Counted from the stretch's first letter, positions 46,751 to 56,933 are shown. The stretch: 64,000 nucleotides of DNA from Hyunsoonleella flava (GCF_004310325.1 NZ_SIRT01000017.1:1-64000); one strand, 5' to 3'. A program made the numbers and translations. Notes: a model not told the origin generated them from the sequence alone.

Positions 46751-49700
46751 TTAATACATGTTTATCTTTATGCGCTTTCGGGTTTTATGCTTAATTTGAA
46801 GTATAATATCATCAATGATGTCTTTTTCAGTTTTATAGCCTGAAATAGAGATACCACGTTTAAGTCCGGTATAATAAGGTTTCAGCTTATACATTTTGTC
46901 TTTTGTGTCTTCAAAAGCAATAACATGTAAAAACTCATTGTCTTGATTCTGACGCTTGTCTGTCCTTTTGTATAAGAACAATCGAATAGGTATGTTGTTG
47001 TCTGTTTCAAAATGTTTTTCTTCCAGTAGTTCAATAGTATTTTCAGATGGTTTAAAATAGCTATTGGCAAATAATTTAGACTTTGCATAGGTTTTTAAAT
47101 CTACCACGCTAGTTTCTGAGGTATCCAAGATTTTATGCCTTTTCAGTTTTGGTATCAGTATATATTGTGCAGCTTCGTTTAAAAGTGTTTTGTCCTTTAA
47201 TTGATCTGAAATGAATTCATTTTTAGATTTCAGCAGCGTGTAATAGGTGGTTAATGCCTCCCAATCTTTACTTTCCAAAAGTCTTAAATAAAATAACCTT
47301 ACATCTTTGTCATCGCGGTAAGGAAACAATAATTTTACATAATTGTTTAAAGAAAACGCGTTTCTGATACCGTAAGAATAATGCTGTCTGTTTCCCAAAC
47401 TTCGTTTTATTTGAATTTTGGCATCATTAATAATTTGCTTTTTAAAGGTTTTGTAAACTTTTGGTTTTACGGTGCTACTATCCAGTAATCGTGATAATAG
47501 CCCATAAACAGGCGTTTTGTATTCTTCGACTACCGAAAAATTTAATAATTCTGGAAACAAAACTTTAGCTGTTTTTAACGAATCGGCTTTTTGGCTGTAT
47601 AACGAAAAACTTGGGGTTTTAGATCCAAGAGGTAAATCAGTATTCATAAGCTCCAAAACAAATTCATAAGAAGCTTTATCCCTTCGTTGAAAAAAGGCAT
47701 TTAAAATAATATTTTGAATGGAAGGTTGCGAGTATGATTTTAGATATAATTGTCTTGCAAAATTGGTGACAATCTCGCTCTTATCGTTTATAATGAGTTG
47801 CCTAATTAAATAGTTTTTAATTTGAGTTTTATTTTCAGGAAACTTAAAATCATCAATGATATCAATAAGCTTTGAAGTGTGTTTTTTTGAAAACACCAAC
47901 TCACTATAGCCAGTTAAGGCAATACTGTCATTCTCTTTGAGTGCTTTAAAGAATATATCCGTTTTATCCTCAAAAATATCTTTCCCAAGCAGGGTATCCA
48001 TTGGTGTAAACGAATCGAAAAATTCTGTTAAAAACGTTGAAGGTTTATTAATAGAATCTGTAAGTGCTTCAAGCCTATACAATATCCCTTTTTTCTGAAT
48101 GTATTTTATTAAAACCTCTTTCGTGCTTAAAGAATCCCTAAATTTATGTGTGTAATAATTGTACCCATTTTTGCTGTAACGCTTTTCGGCAATGGGTTTT
48201 AATTTTTTATGCTCGGATGTTTGAGGTAGTTCTCGAGGTTTAAGAAAATTAGTTTTCTTATACATTTGGTTCCATAAACTGTCGGCGTTTTGATACATTT
48301 TTAAGTCGTGAAACTTAATTCTACTTATGGCAATTTGCTCATTAGCTTTTGTGGTATATACCGTGTTTTTAACAGTTTGGTTGTAAGGTTTCTTTTGATT
48401 AAAATTATCATAAAACTGATTAAAAGGTAATGGTGCTTTTACAGGAGAGTTAACTGTAAAAAATAGCGATGTATCCGTAACTTTTTTAAAGTCGTTGTAG
48501 TTGGCATTATCAAATTTTAAAGATGTAAAATAAGATATAGCTTCATCTTTTTTGCTCCCGTAATATCCCATTAAATAGTAGCTGCCATCTTTTACAAGGG
48601 ATTTTAACCAGAGTTTACTTGTTGAGGTAGAATCTAAAGCTATAGACGACAAATAACTTTTGTAAATGTCATTTGTTGCCTCTGGGTTTACATTTTTAAT
48701 GTCAAGGTTTTTGTAAAAACTGGTATGAATGTATTTGGCTTCAAAAGCATCTTCTTCAATATATTCCGTGTCATGTTGAGGCGATTCTTGAAAGAAATAA
48801 AACGCTCCATTTTTACTCTGTGCTTGCACCAGCTTTTTGCCTGTATGCTCTAAGTTTGCTGTGATGTAGTTGTCAGGACACTCAAATGTATATTTTCCAT
48901 GAGGTTCTCTAAAGGTGGTTTTAGTATAACCTACGGGTTTAAAACTAATGGAGTTGAAAATTTCAGCTTCATGCAAAAGCACAAAATCCTTTTTGCCGCC
49001 AAACTTTATAACAATAATTTCTAAAGGTGTTTTGTAGATGTGATATTTTTGATAATCCCCTTTTTTCGTTTTATTTAAAATACTAATACCAGGATAAGGT
49101 GCATCAAACTCTTCCTTTTCAATTATAGTTCCAGGTACATCTTCATACAGCAGGTTTTTAATAAAAGCGAGGTCAACCGTATTATTTCTATTTGGCAAAT
49201 ATTCAAAAGTGTTTAATCGGTTGATGGTTAGGTAAGCGCCATTCGTCATATCAGGAGCCACATAATATTTGATACCTTCTGCGCTAAATTCTCTAAGTTC
49301 ATCAAAACTTTTAATACTGATAAAACCATCAGACGTAGATTGCAAAGCCATGTTAGGAACAGTAAATTTCTGCTCCAACTTGTCCTTTTCAGCTTTAGCA
49401 TATTTGGTTTGTTTGGAAACCAAAGGTTTTACAGTGTACCCCTTGTTTCTCAACATATTAAGCATGCCTTTTTCGCCGCCTAAATGTGCAGCACCTACAC
49501 CCGAAAACACAACCTTTTTGTGCATTAGGGTATCCAGAACATTTACCATGTTCTCGTTGCGCTTAAATAGCATGTGCTCTCTGTAATAGTTGGTGTTTGT
49601 AGCAGCACCTATAGAGTCCAACAATTCAATATTTCGCTCGCGGTAAACGTCTTCTTGAAACATGAACATATTTTTCTTTTCCATGAGTTTTATAAACCAG

Positions 49701-50260
49701 TCATCTGGCTTACGCTTGTTCATGTTAAAACTTGCTTTTGTAGTCAAGTAGCGTGATTCTCTAAAGTCCTCAAGCCCAAATACAGGTTTGTTGTTCTTTT
49801 TACCAGCTTGGTAAATAAACATATCCAGATAAGTTTCCTCTTCAAAATCATCAACATAAGAGTTCTTTCTATACAGATAGCTGTTTATCAAATAATTGTC
49901 AAATCGTATAACACTGCGCATTTGCATAGGATCCAAGGGCGACAACCTAAATAGGTTTGCATAGAAATCATTCCCATATAAAAAACTGTCAAAATCATAA
50001 TTAAAACCAAAGTCCTCGTGCATATATTTCAGCCATTGTGTTGGGTCAGATTCTAAAGCAACACATTCACTTTTGTTCAAGGCTTTGTAAAAAACATCGT
50101 CTAATCTAAAAGCAACTTTACTGCTCACGTGCATGGTACCATAAATGTATGATGGCTGTTCTAATCCGTTTCCTGAGATTTCCCAAAGCAGACTTTTTTC
50201 CTGTGAGAACGAGAAACTACAGACAAACGAAACCAATAAAAGGAACAGTGTTTTTTTCAT
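46751..50260 (-). CDS. TraB/GumN family protein with very long C-terminal extension
   Basis: The 1169-residue protein begins with a signal peptide (MKKTLFLLLVSFVCSFSFS). A TraB/GumN domain follows (about 22-290) with the paired motif YGTMHVSS and GVGAAHLGGEKGML; the family is metallo-protease-like (Tiki/TraB). The remaining 870 residues match no domain I know and include several mixed alpha/beta blocks and a helical-repeat-like stretch (about 790-1040). Usual GumN proteins are about 300 residues. Probably periplasmic or outer-membrane-associated. It is monocistronic, convergent with the 51-residue ORF. Confidence 0.8.
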   Translation of the reverse strand: MKKTLFLLLVSFVCSFSFSQEKSLLWEISGNGLEQPSYIYGTMHVSSKVAFRLDDVFYKALNKSECVALESDPTQWLKYMHEDFGFNYDFDSFLYGNDFYANLFRLSPLDPMQMRSVIRFDNYLINSYLYRKNSYVDDFEEETYLDMFIYQAGKKNNKPVFGLEDFRESRYLTTKASFNMNKRKPDDWFIKLMEKKNMFMFQEDVYRERNIELLDSIGAATNTNYYREHMLFKRNENMVNVLDTLMHKKVVFSGVGAAHLGGEKGMLNMLRNKGYTVKPLVSKQTKYAKAEKDKLEQKFTVPNMALQSTSDGFISIKSFDELREFSAEGIKYYVAPDMTNGAYLTINRLNTFEYLPNRNNTVDLAFIKNLLYEDVPGTIIEKEEFDAPYPGISILNKTKKGDYQKYHIYKTPLEIIVIKFGGKKDFVLLHEAEIFNSISFKPVGYTKTTFREPHGKYTFECPDNYITANLEHTGKKLVQAQSKNGAFYFFQESPQHDTEYIEEDAFEAKYIHTSFYKNLDIKNVNPEATNDIYKSYLSSIALDSTSTSKLWLKSLVKDGSYYLMGYYGSKKDEAISYFTSLKFDNANYNDFKKVTDTSLFFTVNSPVKAPLPFNQFYDNFNQKKPYNQTVKNTVYTTKANEQIAISRIKFHDLKMYQNADSLWNQMYKKTNFLKPRELPQTSEHKKLKPIAEKRYSKNGYNYYTHKFRDSLSTKEVLIKYIQKKGILYRLEALTDSINKPSTFLTEFFDSFTPMDTLLGKDIFEDKTDIFFKALKENDSIALTGYSELVFSKKHTSKLIDIIDDFKFPENKTQIKNYLIRQLIINDKSEIVTNFARQLYLKSYSQPSIQNIILNAFFQRRDKASYEFVLELMNTDLPLGSKTPSFSLYSQKADSLKTAKVLFPELLNFSVVEEYKTPVYGLLSRLLDSSTVKPKVYKTFKKQIINDAKIQIKRSLGNRQHYSYGIRNAFSLNNYVKLLFPYRDDKDVRLFYLRLLESKDWEALTTYYTLLKSKNEFISDQLKDKTLLNEAAQYILIPKLKRHKILDTSETSVVDLKTYAKSKLFANSYFKPSENTIELLEEKHFETDNNIPIRLFLYKRTDKRQNQDNEFLHVIAFEDTKDKMYKLKPYYTGLKRGISISGYKTEKDIIDDIILQIKHKTRKRIKINMY

Positions 50261-50406
50261 ATTGAACTATTGAATTGCTAAATATAGAAATAAATAGACG
50301 TTTAAGTAACGCAAATGAGTTAATAGATTTTATCAATGAGTGAACGGGCAATTTATGGGGCTATTGTGAAATATGTGTCGTATTTTTGCTCGAAACAAAT
50401 ACTTTT

Positions 50407-51006
50407 ATGAGATTTTTAACAACACTAGTACTCGCATTTCTATTTTCAGCTTCAGTTTTTTCACAATCCCACAAAGCAGAGATTCAAAAAGAAGCACAGA
50501 ATTATTATAATCTGATGACGGATATGAACATTGATGGTTTTTTAGACTATATGTATCCAAAAGTGTTCGAGATGGTGACAAAGGAACAGATGAAAACAGG
50601 CATGGAGCAAATGTTCAATTCGCCACAAATGAAGATTGAGTTTATTTCTAACGACGTGAAAAGCATAAGCGATGAAAAAGAAGTAGATGGTGTAAATTAT
50701 GCTGTGGTGTATTATAACAGCAAGATGCGCATGACGTTTTTAACCGAAAAAGATAAACCTGAAGCGGATAGACAAGCATATTTAGATATGATGAAAACTA
50801 ACATGGCAGCTCAATTTGGAGCAGAAAATGTAACTGTTGACGTAGCCACCACATCTGTAGTAATAAATAACGATGCAAGTATGTTTGCTATAAACGATCC
50901 TCAATACGACGGTTGGAAGTTTTTAGGAAATGAAAAGAATATGGCTGCAATGGTAAATTCTATGATACCTGAAGCCGTTAGAACCGCACTTTTGGAAAAA
51001 GAATAG
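50407..51006 (+). CDS. secreted protein, function unknown
   Basis: A 199-residue protein with signal peptide MRFLTTLVLAFLFSASVFSQ. The frame extends to a TTG at 50386, but a TATTTTTG element at 50381-50388 overlaps it, so ATG 50407 is preferred. The mature part is alpha/beta (YYNLMTDMNIDGFLDYMYPKVFEM, VVYYNSKMRMTFL) and may have an NTF2/DUF4440-like fold; I am not certain. It ends 35 bp before hemH and is probably co-transcribed with it. Confidence 0.7.
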   Translation: MRFLTTLVLAFLFSASVFSQSHKAEIQKEAQNYYNLMTDMNIDGFLDYMYPKVFEMVTKEQMKTGMEQMFNSPQMKIEFISNDVKSISDEKEVDGVNYAVVYYNSKMRMTFLTEKDKPEADRQAYLDMMKTNMAAQFGAENVTVDVATTSVVINNDASMFAINDPQYDGWKFLGNEKNMAAMVNSMIPEAVRTALLEKE

Positions 51007-51041
51007 TGAACACTCTATAAAATTGTAAAGCAAAAAGAAAA

Positions 51042-52079
51042 ATGAAAGGCATTCTTTTAGTGAATTTAGGTTCTCCTGACAGTCCAGAACCTAAAGACGT
51101 AAAGAAATATTTAGGTGAATTTTTAATGGACGAACGTGTGATAGACGTACCACTTTGGGCAAGAACCTTGCTCGTTAAAGGCATTATCTTAAACACACGA
51201 CCAAAAGCTTCTGCAAAAGCATATAAAAAAATTTGGTGGGAAGAAGGTTCGCCATTGATTGTGCTATCAGAAAGGCTTCAAGAAAAAGTTCAGGAAAAGG
51301 TTGAATATCCTGTAGCTCTAGCAATGCGCTATGGAAGTATGACACTTAAAAAAGGCCTTCAAGAATTGGTGGATAAAGGCTGTACGGAAATCAAAACCAT
51401 TCCGCTGTATCCTCAATTTGCAATGGCAACTACCGAGACTATCGATGTAAAAGTGGATGAATTGGTTGCTAAACATTTCCCGCAAGTAACCATCACCCGA
51501 ACACCTGCGTTTTACGGACGGGAAGATTACATAAACGTGCTTTCAACAAGTATTGCCGAAAAATTAGATGGTTTGGATTATGAGCATATCCTGTTTAGTT
51601 ACCACGGTGTGCCAGAGCGACATATTCGCAAAAGCGATATTACCAACGGAAACTGTAAAATGGATGGTAGATGTTGCTTTAAAATGGGGAGCAAGCAACA
51701 CGAGTTCTGTTACCGCCATCAATGTGAAATCACCACCATTAATGTGGTAAAAAAGTTAGGCTTAAAAAAAGGCACATATTCCACAACATTTCAATCTAGA
51801 TTGGGGTTTGACCCATGGTTGCAACCTTACACAGACCGCACTATTGAGCGTATGGGGAAAGCCGGTATTAAAAAAATGGCGATTGTAACACCAGCCTTTG
51901 TTAGCGATTGTTTGGAAACCTTGGAAGAGATTGCCATGGAAGGCGAAGAAATATTTCATGAAGTTGGCGGAAAAGAATTTACGGTGATTCCTTGCCTAAA
52001 CGACCGTGAGGATTTTGCCCAAGTTATTGCAAACATCGCAAAGGAATGGACAGCAGTGGAAAAACCGCAAACCGCTTAA
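51042..52079 (+). CDS. hemH: ferrochelatase
   Basis: HemH inserts Fe2+ into the porphyrin ring. The 345-residue protein has the family signature LFSYHGVPERHIRKSD with the metal-binding His, the N-terminal VNLGSPDSP and VTPAFVSDCLETLEEI with the second-ligand Glu. Cys-rich sequence CKMDGRCC and CYRHQCE may hold a [2Fe-2S] cluster or just be family variation. It is followed by hemJ after 19 bp, so the last steps of heme synthesis are co-transcribed. Confidence 0.95.
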   Translation: MKGILLVNLGSPDSPEPKDVKKYLGEFLMDERVIDVPLWARTLLVKGIILNTRPKASAKAYKKIWWEEGSPLIVLSERLQEKVQEKVEYPVALAMRYGSMTLKKGLQELVDKGCTEIKTIPLYPQFAMATTETIDVKVDELVAKHFPQVTITRTPAFYGREDYINVLSTSIAEKLDGLDYEHILFSYHGVPERHIRKSDITNGNCKMDGRCCFKMGSKQHEFCYRHQCEITTINVVKKLGLKKGTYSTTFQSRLGFDPWLQPYTDRTIERMGKAGIKKMAIVTPAFVSDCLETLEEIAMEGEEIFHEVGGKEFTVIPCLNDREDFAQVIANIAKEWTAVEKPQTA

Positions 52080-52098
52080 ATAACACACTAGGGCAACC

Positions 52099-52644
52099 AT
52101 GACGTATTTTTACCTAAAAGCATTTCACCTCATTTTCGTCATCACTTGGTTTGCGGGGCTATTCTATATTCCGCGATTGTTTGTATATCAAATTGAAGCC
52201 TTTCATAAACCCTCGCCAGAAAAGGAAATTTTAGGCAAGCAGCTAAAGCTTATGGCAAAACGGCTGTGGTTCATCATCACATGGCCATCGGCAATTTTAG
52301 CCCTGATTTTTGGTTTAAGTCTCTTTTACATCAACCCGACACTCTTTTACATGCCATGGATGCAGGTAAAACTAGGCTTCATCATTTTATTGTTTATCTA
52401 TCACTTAAAAACCCATCAATACTACAAACAATTACAAAATGATGTGGTAAAAAAATCATCAAACTACATGCGCATCTGGAATGAGGGTGCCACCTTCATC
52501 CTTTTTGCCGTTATCTTTTTGGTCATCCTAAAAAGCGCCATCAACTGGATATGGGGCGTTATTGGCATCGTTATTTTAGGGATCCTTATCATGCTAGGAT
52601 TCAAGCTTTATAAAAACATTCGAGAAAAAAATCCTGAGGCTTAA
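52099..52644 (+). CDS. hemJ: protoporphyrinogen IX oxidase, HemJ type
   Basis: HemJ (UPF0093) oxidises protoporphyrinogen IX to protoporphyrin IX. The 181-residue protein has about four or five transmembrane helices, with the conserved His in KAFHLIFVITWFAGLFYIPR and the Lys region MQVKLGFI. The preceding hemH supports the assignment. Automatic annotation might say CopD family, but HemJ fits better by motif and context. It is followed at once by the repeat R4. Confidence 0.87.
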   Translation: MTYFYLKAFHLIFVITWFAGLFYIPRLFVYQIEAFHKPSPEKEILGKQLKLMAKRLWFIITWPSAILALIFGLSLFYINPTLFYMPWMQVKLGFIILLFIYHLKTHQYYKQLQNDVVKKSSNYMRIWNEGATFILFAVIFLVILKSAINWIWGVIGIVILGILIMLGFKLYKNIREKNPEA

Positions 52645-52647
52645 ACT

Positions 52648-52788
52648 GTTTGGGAGTTGCCTCGCCAAGGGCGTATTCGGGCCTACCTGTCAGCAGGCAG
52701 GCTTTCACTACTCAATCCCTCCTTCGTCAGGAGCTCCAACATGAAGCCTGTGCTGAGCGGAGTCGAAGTATTCAATCCCTAACGCGGG
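52648..52788 (+). repeat. dispersed intergenic repeat, copy R4, with nested modules
   Basis: It begins 3 bases after the hemJ stop. Blocks: TTTGGGAGTTGCC, GGCAGGCTTTCACTACT, TCAGGAGCTCCAACA and TTCAATCCCTAACGC. Two modules are nested as in R2: a near-palindrome at 52681-52702 and a GTGCTGAGCGGAGTCGAAGTA block at 52747-52770. The rest of the 52645-53031 gap is AT-rich, without other features. Confidence 0.78.
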
Positions 52789-53031
52789 TATGCTTGCTAA
52801 GGTCATCGCTTTATGAGGTTTAGGGGTATTTTCAGAGGGTTCTTTTAGCTTAGGCGGATATACGTCGTCTTAATGACCAATATCCAACGCTAAACGAATT
52901 TATCATTTTTTTCTGATAAAATTACGGTCCTTCAGCTTAAGCGGTTAAAGCAATTTCAAATACTTCAATTTTATAATAACCTTATATCTTTTGGTGCGAT
53001 TATTACTATCTTTAATGCATTAAAACTGCAA

Positions 53032-54495
53032 ATGAAACTAAAAAAACTCTCTTTACGTACCCGTATTTTTATAGTGATGATAGTATTGGTACTGATAGCA
53101 TCTGTACTCATTGCAGCGGTGGCTATTTATCAATACAATGAGGAAACTACCGATTACCACACGCAACGTCTTGAGCGTAAAGAGGAAAATATTAAAGCAC
53201 ATTTAAAAGGAGTTTTAAATGGCAGAGAAAATACCTGGGAGGTAAAAACTAGAAATATCCCATTAATTTTTAAAGATAAAATAGGGCCAATAGCCGAAAT
53301 TCATAAGCTGCAAATTAACCTTTACGATTTACAAGGAAATTTGCTTATTACCTCAAAAGCCGACTTAAAGCCAGACGAAGAAAATAAGAGCGTAGGAGCG
53401 GAAATTTTAAACGCCATTTCTAATACTGCCGACCATCGGTATGTAGATAAAATTACCGAAAACGGATTAACCTATCAATCGTCCTACACCTTCATTTACG
53501 ACAAAAAATTCAAACCACTAGCTATTCTCAATTTACCATATTTAGAACGGGACGATTTCCTTTCAAAAGAGCTAAATGAATTTTTGGGCAGATTGGGCTT
53601 AGCGTATTTATTTGTCTTAATTATTGCCATAGCCATAGCCTTTTTATTATCTAAATACATAACTAAATCGCTTAAAACTATTAGTGATAAAATTATTGCC
53701 ACAAGACTGGAAAGGCGAAACGAAAAAATAGTAATTGAAGATTCCAGTCAAGAAATTTCAACCTTAGTAGATTCATACAACAATATGATAGATGAACTTG
53801 AGGAAAGTGCGGTGCAACTGGCACGGAGCGAACGTGAGCAAGCTTGGAGGGAAATGGCAAAACAGGTAGCGCATGAGATTAAAAATCCGTTAACACCCAT
53901 GCGCTTAACGGTGCAGAACTTCCAACGAAAGTTTGACCCAAATGATGAAAACATTACCACCAAATTAGCAGAATACAGTAAAACACTCATCCAGCAAATT
54001 GATACCATGAGTTCTATTGCCTCGGCTTTTTCAAACTTCGCAAAAATGCCGGCACAACAAAATGAGACACTTAATGTGGTGAACATTACCAAACTGGCAC
54101 TTGATATTTTTAATGAAAATTACATTGTCTTTACATCTGATGCCGAAGAAATTATTGCCAAGTTTGATAGAACACAACTTATTAGGGTGGTAACCAATCT
54201 CGTTAAAAATGGAATACAATCCATTCCTAATGATAAAACCCCTCAAGTTTTGGTCAATGTGGGACAGGATGACAAAAATGTAATTATTACCGTGGCGGAT
54301 AACGGTTCTGGAATTTCTGATGAAAACAAGCATAAAATATTTGAACCTAAATTTACAACTAAAACCAGTGGCATGGGCCTTGGTTTGGCGATGGTAAAAA
54401 ATATTGTAGAAACCTATAAAGGCACAATTTCATTTACTACAGAAACCGATAGAGGTACGGTATTTAAAGTTGTGTTTCCAAAAGAAGAATCTTGA
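53032..54495 (+). CDS. sensor histidine kinase (NtrY-like)
   Basis: A 487-residue kinase with transmembrane helices at about 12-33 and 188-208, flanking a sensor domain of 150 residues. A HAMP domain (about 208-262) follows. H-box VAHEIKNPLTPMRL is of the NtrY type. The N box is NLVKNGIQSI and the G boxes ADNGSGIS, GMGLGLAMVKNIV. No response regulator gene is adjacent. It precedes the enoyl-CoA hydratase by 14 bp, so the two are likely co-transcribed. Confidence 0.92.
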   Translation: MKLKKLSLRTRIFIVMIVLVLIASVLIAAVAIYQYNEETTDYHTQRLERKEENIKAHLKGVLNGRENTWEVKTRNIPLIFKDKIGPIAEIHKLQINLYDLQGNLLITSKADLKPDEENKSVGAEILNAISNTADHRYVDKITENGLTYQSSYTFIYDKKFKPLAILNLPYLERDDFLSKELNEFLGRLGLAYLFVLIIAIAIAFLLSKYITKSLKTISDKIIATRLERRNEKIVIEDSSQEISTLVDSYNNMIDELEESAVQLARSEREQAWREMAKQVAHEIKNPLTPMRLTVQNFQRKFDPNDENITTKLAEYSKTLIQQIDTMSSIASAFSNFAKMPAQQNETLNVVNITKLALDIFNENYIVFTSDAEEIIAKFDRTQLIRVVTNLVKNGIQSIPNDKTPQVLVNVGQDDKNVIITVADNGSGISDENKHKIFEPKFTTKTSGMGLGLAMVKNIVETYKGTISFTTETDRGTVFKVVFPKEES

Positions 54496-54509
54496 TAAAC
54501 CATTAAAAA

Positions 54510-55292
54510 ATGAGCTATACCAACTTATTAGTACATTCAGAAAAAGGCATTACAACCATAACGATTAACCGACCTAAAAAGTTAAATGCCCTAAACCAAG
54601 AGACGATTCAAGAGCTGCATGAAGCTTTTAAAGCAGCTGATGCTGATGGTCGCACGAAAGTAATTGTCATCACAGGAAGTGGCGAAAAGGCCTTTGTTGC
54701 AGGTGCTGACATTAGCGAGTTTGCTGATTTTGGTGTAGAAGAAGGCACCTATTTAGCCGCTAACGGACAAAAAATACTTTTTGATTACGTGGAAAATTTA
54801 AACACGCCTGTAATAGCCGCAGTGAACGGTTTTGCCCTTGGTGGCGGTTTAGAATTAGCTATGGCTTGCCACTTTAGAGTTGCCAGTGACAATGCCAAAA
54901 TGGGTTTGCCAGAAACGTCCTTAGGTGTTATTCCTGGATATGGCGGTACACAACGCTTAACCCAATTGGTAGGGAAAGGTCGCGCCATGGAAATGATAAT
55001 GACAGCAGGTATGATAGACGCGAATAAAGCATTGCACTATGGTTTGGTAAACCATGTAGTGCCACAAAACGAACTTTTAGAGTTGTGTGATACACTTGCT
55101 ACAAAAATTATGCGAAATTCCCCAACAGCCATTAGTGCCGCTATTAAGGCTGTAAATGCCAATTTTAAAGAAGGTGTTAATGGCTATCTAACCGAAATCA
55201 CTGCCTTTGGGAACTGTTTTGGAACTGACGATTTTGAAGAAGGTACCACAGCTTTTCTAGAAAAAAGAAAAGCTAATTTTTCTGGGAGCTGA
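54510..55292 (+). CDS. enoyl-CoA hydratase / crotonase family
   Basis: A 260-residue crotonase-fold enzyme. The oxyanion-hole segments are AFVAGADISEF and GFALGGGLELAMACHFRVAS; the two catalytic glutamates fit LPETSLGVIPGYGGTQRL and its neighbourhood. The C-terminal helices end FLEKRKANF. It would hydrate 2-enoyl-CoA in beta-oxidation; the precise substrate is not certain. It follows the kinase gene closely. Confidence 0.93.
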   Translation: MSYTNLLVHSEKGITTITINRPKKLNALNQETIQELHEAFKAADADGRTKVIVITGSGEKAFVAGADISEFADFGVEEGTYLAANGQKILFDYVENLNTPVIAAVNGFALGGGLELAMACHFRVASDNAKMGLPETSLGVIPGYGGTQRLTQLVGKGRAMEMIMTAGMIDANKALHYGLVNHVVPQNELLELCDTLATKIMRNSPTAISAAIKAVNANFKEGVNGYLTEITAFGNCFGTDDFEEGTTAFLEKRKANFSGS

Positions 55293-55305
55293 TTTTTAAA
55301 ACCTT

Positions 55306-55629
55306 CTAGCTTGTTTTCTGAAGCGTCTTATTCTTTTCTTTTAGTATTGCCAACTGTTTTTCAATAAATGTAATGGCCTTTTCTGTTTGGTAACTTGTTT
55401 TAGAAGCCATATCCTTAAGTTCCTCTTTTAGTTTTTCTTTACCAGAAGCCGCTGCTTTTGATAAATCATCTTTTACCTCAGAGAAATCCTGAGTTATTTG
55501 ATCTTTGATGTCTTTACCTTCTTTTTTTAGGTGTTCTCTGGTATTGCTACCCTTGTCTGGAGCTAATAACACACCAAGTGCTGCACCTAATGCAACGCCT
55601 CCTAATACCAATATGCCCTTATGAATCAT
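55306..55629 (-). CDS. YtxH domain protein
   Basis: A 107-residue protein with an N-terminal glycine-rich membrane segment (GVALGAALGVLLAP, residues 10-24), then DKGSNTREHLKKEG and a charged, coiled-coil-like rest. The YtxH family is general-stress linked in Firmicutes and of unknown function here. A perfect hairpin (TAGTGGT/ACCACTA) lies about 45 bp upstream, at 55664-55681. Its stop faces the enoyl-CoA hydratase gene with a 13-bp gap. Confidence 0.88.
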   Translation of the reverse strand: MIHKGILVLGGVALGAALGVLLAPDKGSNTREHLKKEGKDIKDQITQDFSEVKDDLSKAAASGKEKLKEELKDMASKTSYQTEKAITFIEKQLAILKEKNKTLQKTS

Positions 55630-55859
55630 AATTTTTCTTTTTAAATGTTTATTTTACTTATTAGTGGTAAAAACCACTATTTTGTTACAAACAAATTCAG
55701 TGCCAAGTATTTATGTTTAAATATTTGAAATAATGACTACAGTTTTATAAAAACTTTTCTATTGTTAATAACCCAATTTCGCTTTAACATTTTTCAAAAG
55801 AAATAATACCTAACTTTAGGAAGCTTCTCAAAAAAGCAAAAAACCTAAATTTTATTAGA

Positions 55860-56933
55860 ATGAACCCAAAATCTGCCATAAAAGGACGTGGTGCGCAGCT
55901 TAACGTCCCAAATCGTTTCTTTGAATTGCGCCATGAAATACGTGATGATTTCCTTGAATTCTGCCAAAAAGAAGGTGAAAATGCTGATAAGAACAAAACC
56001 AAATATTTAGAAGTTTTCCCTAAAACTATAGTGAATAAGGTAACTAGTCCTCATGTTGGGATGCTATATTCCATGAACCCTTATCAGGGCTGCGAACATG
56101 GGTGTGTGTATTGTTACGCAAGAAACACCCATGAATTTTGGGGCTACAGTGCAGGATTGGATTTTGAGCGACGCATTTTAGTAAAGAAAGATGCGCCAAA
56201 ATTATTGGAGCAACAGCTTAAAAAGAAAAGCTGGAAAGCATGCCCAATAGTGTTATCAGGAAATACTGATTGTTATCAACCTGCGGAGCAAAAATTTAAA
56301 ATTACCAGACAATGTTTAAAGGTGTTTTTAAAATATAGGCATCCCGTGGCCATCATCACCAAAAATTCAAGAATATTAGAAGATTTAGATGTGCTTAAAG
56401 ATTTGGCAAAATACAACTTGGTTGGTGTGAATTTGTCCATAACATCTTTATCAGAAGACACCAGAAGAATTTTGGAGCCTAGGACGGCAACTAGCAAAAA
56501 AAGACTTGAAACCGTTAAATCTTTGAGTGAAAATGGCATTCCTGTAAATGTAATGATAGCACCTATTATTCCTAGTATCAATAGCCATGAAATTCTGCAA
56601 ATAGCAAAAGCTGCTTCAGATTATGGGGCGGTTTCCATAGGGCATACCATTGTGAGATTAAATGGTGCCATTGGCGAAATATTTACAGATTGGATTAAAA
56701 AAACTATGCCGGAAGCTGCTGAAAAAGTACTTCACCAAATTGAAAATTGTCACGGAGGTACTTTAAACGATTCTAGATATGGAACAAGAATGCGAGGTGA
56801 AGGTAAAATTGCAGAACAAATTAATAATTTGGTAAAATTAGTGCGACAGCGATATTTTAAAGATAAAGGTATGCCGAAATTAAACTGTAATTTGCATGAA
56901 CAATATAAAAACGGACAATTAAAACTTTTCTAA
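55860..56933 (+). CDS. PA0069 family radical SAM protein
   Basis: A 357-residue radical SAM enzyme of the SplB-like group. The [4Fe-4S]/SAM motif is CEHGCVYC (Cys-x3-Cys-x2-Cys) in NPYQGCEHGCVYCYARNTHE. The N-terminus RGRGAQLN type (here KGRGAQLN) and SGNTDCYQPAEQ are hallmark sequences of the family. Function is unknown; DNA-lesion repair has been proposed by similarity to spore photoproduct lyase. It is monocistronic. Confidence 0.92.
   Translation: MNPKSAIKGRGAQLNVPNRFFELRHEIRDDFLEFCQKEGENADKNKTKYLEVFPKTIVNKVTSPHVGMLYSMNPYQGCEHGCVYCYARNTHEFWGYSAGLDFERRILVKKDAPKLLEQQLKKKSWKACPIVLSGNTDCYQPAEQKFKITRQCLKVFLKYRHPVAIITKNSRILEDLDVLKDLAKYNLVGVNLSITSLSEDTRRILEPRTATSKKRLETVKSLSENGIPVNVMIAPIIPSINSHEILQIAKAASDYGAVSIGHTIVRLNGAIGEIFTDWIKKTMPEAAEKVLHQIENCHGGTLNDSRYGTRMRGEGKIAEQINNLVKLVRQRYFKDKGMPKLNCNLHEQYKNGQLKLF

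Noticed and set aside
55664-55681. Hairpin TAGTGGT/ACCACTA as terminator
   Set aside because: No transcript obviously ends there; the T run is short and interrupted.
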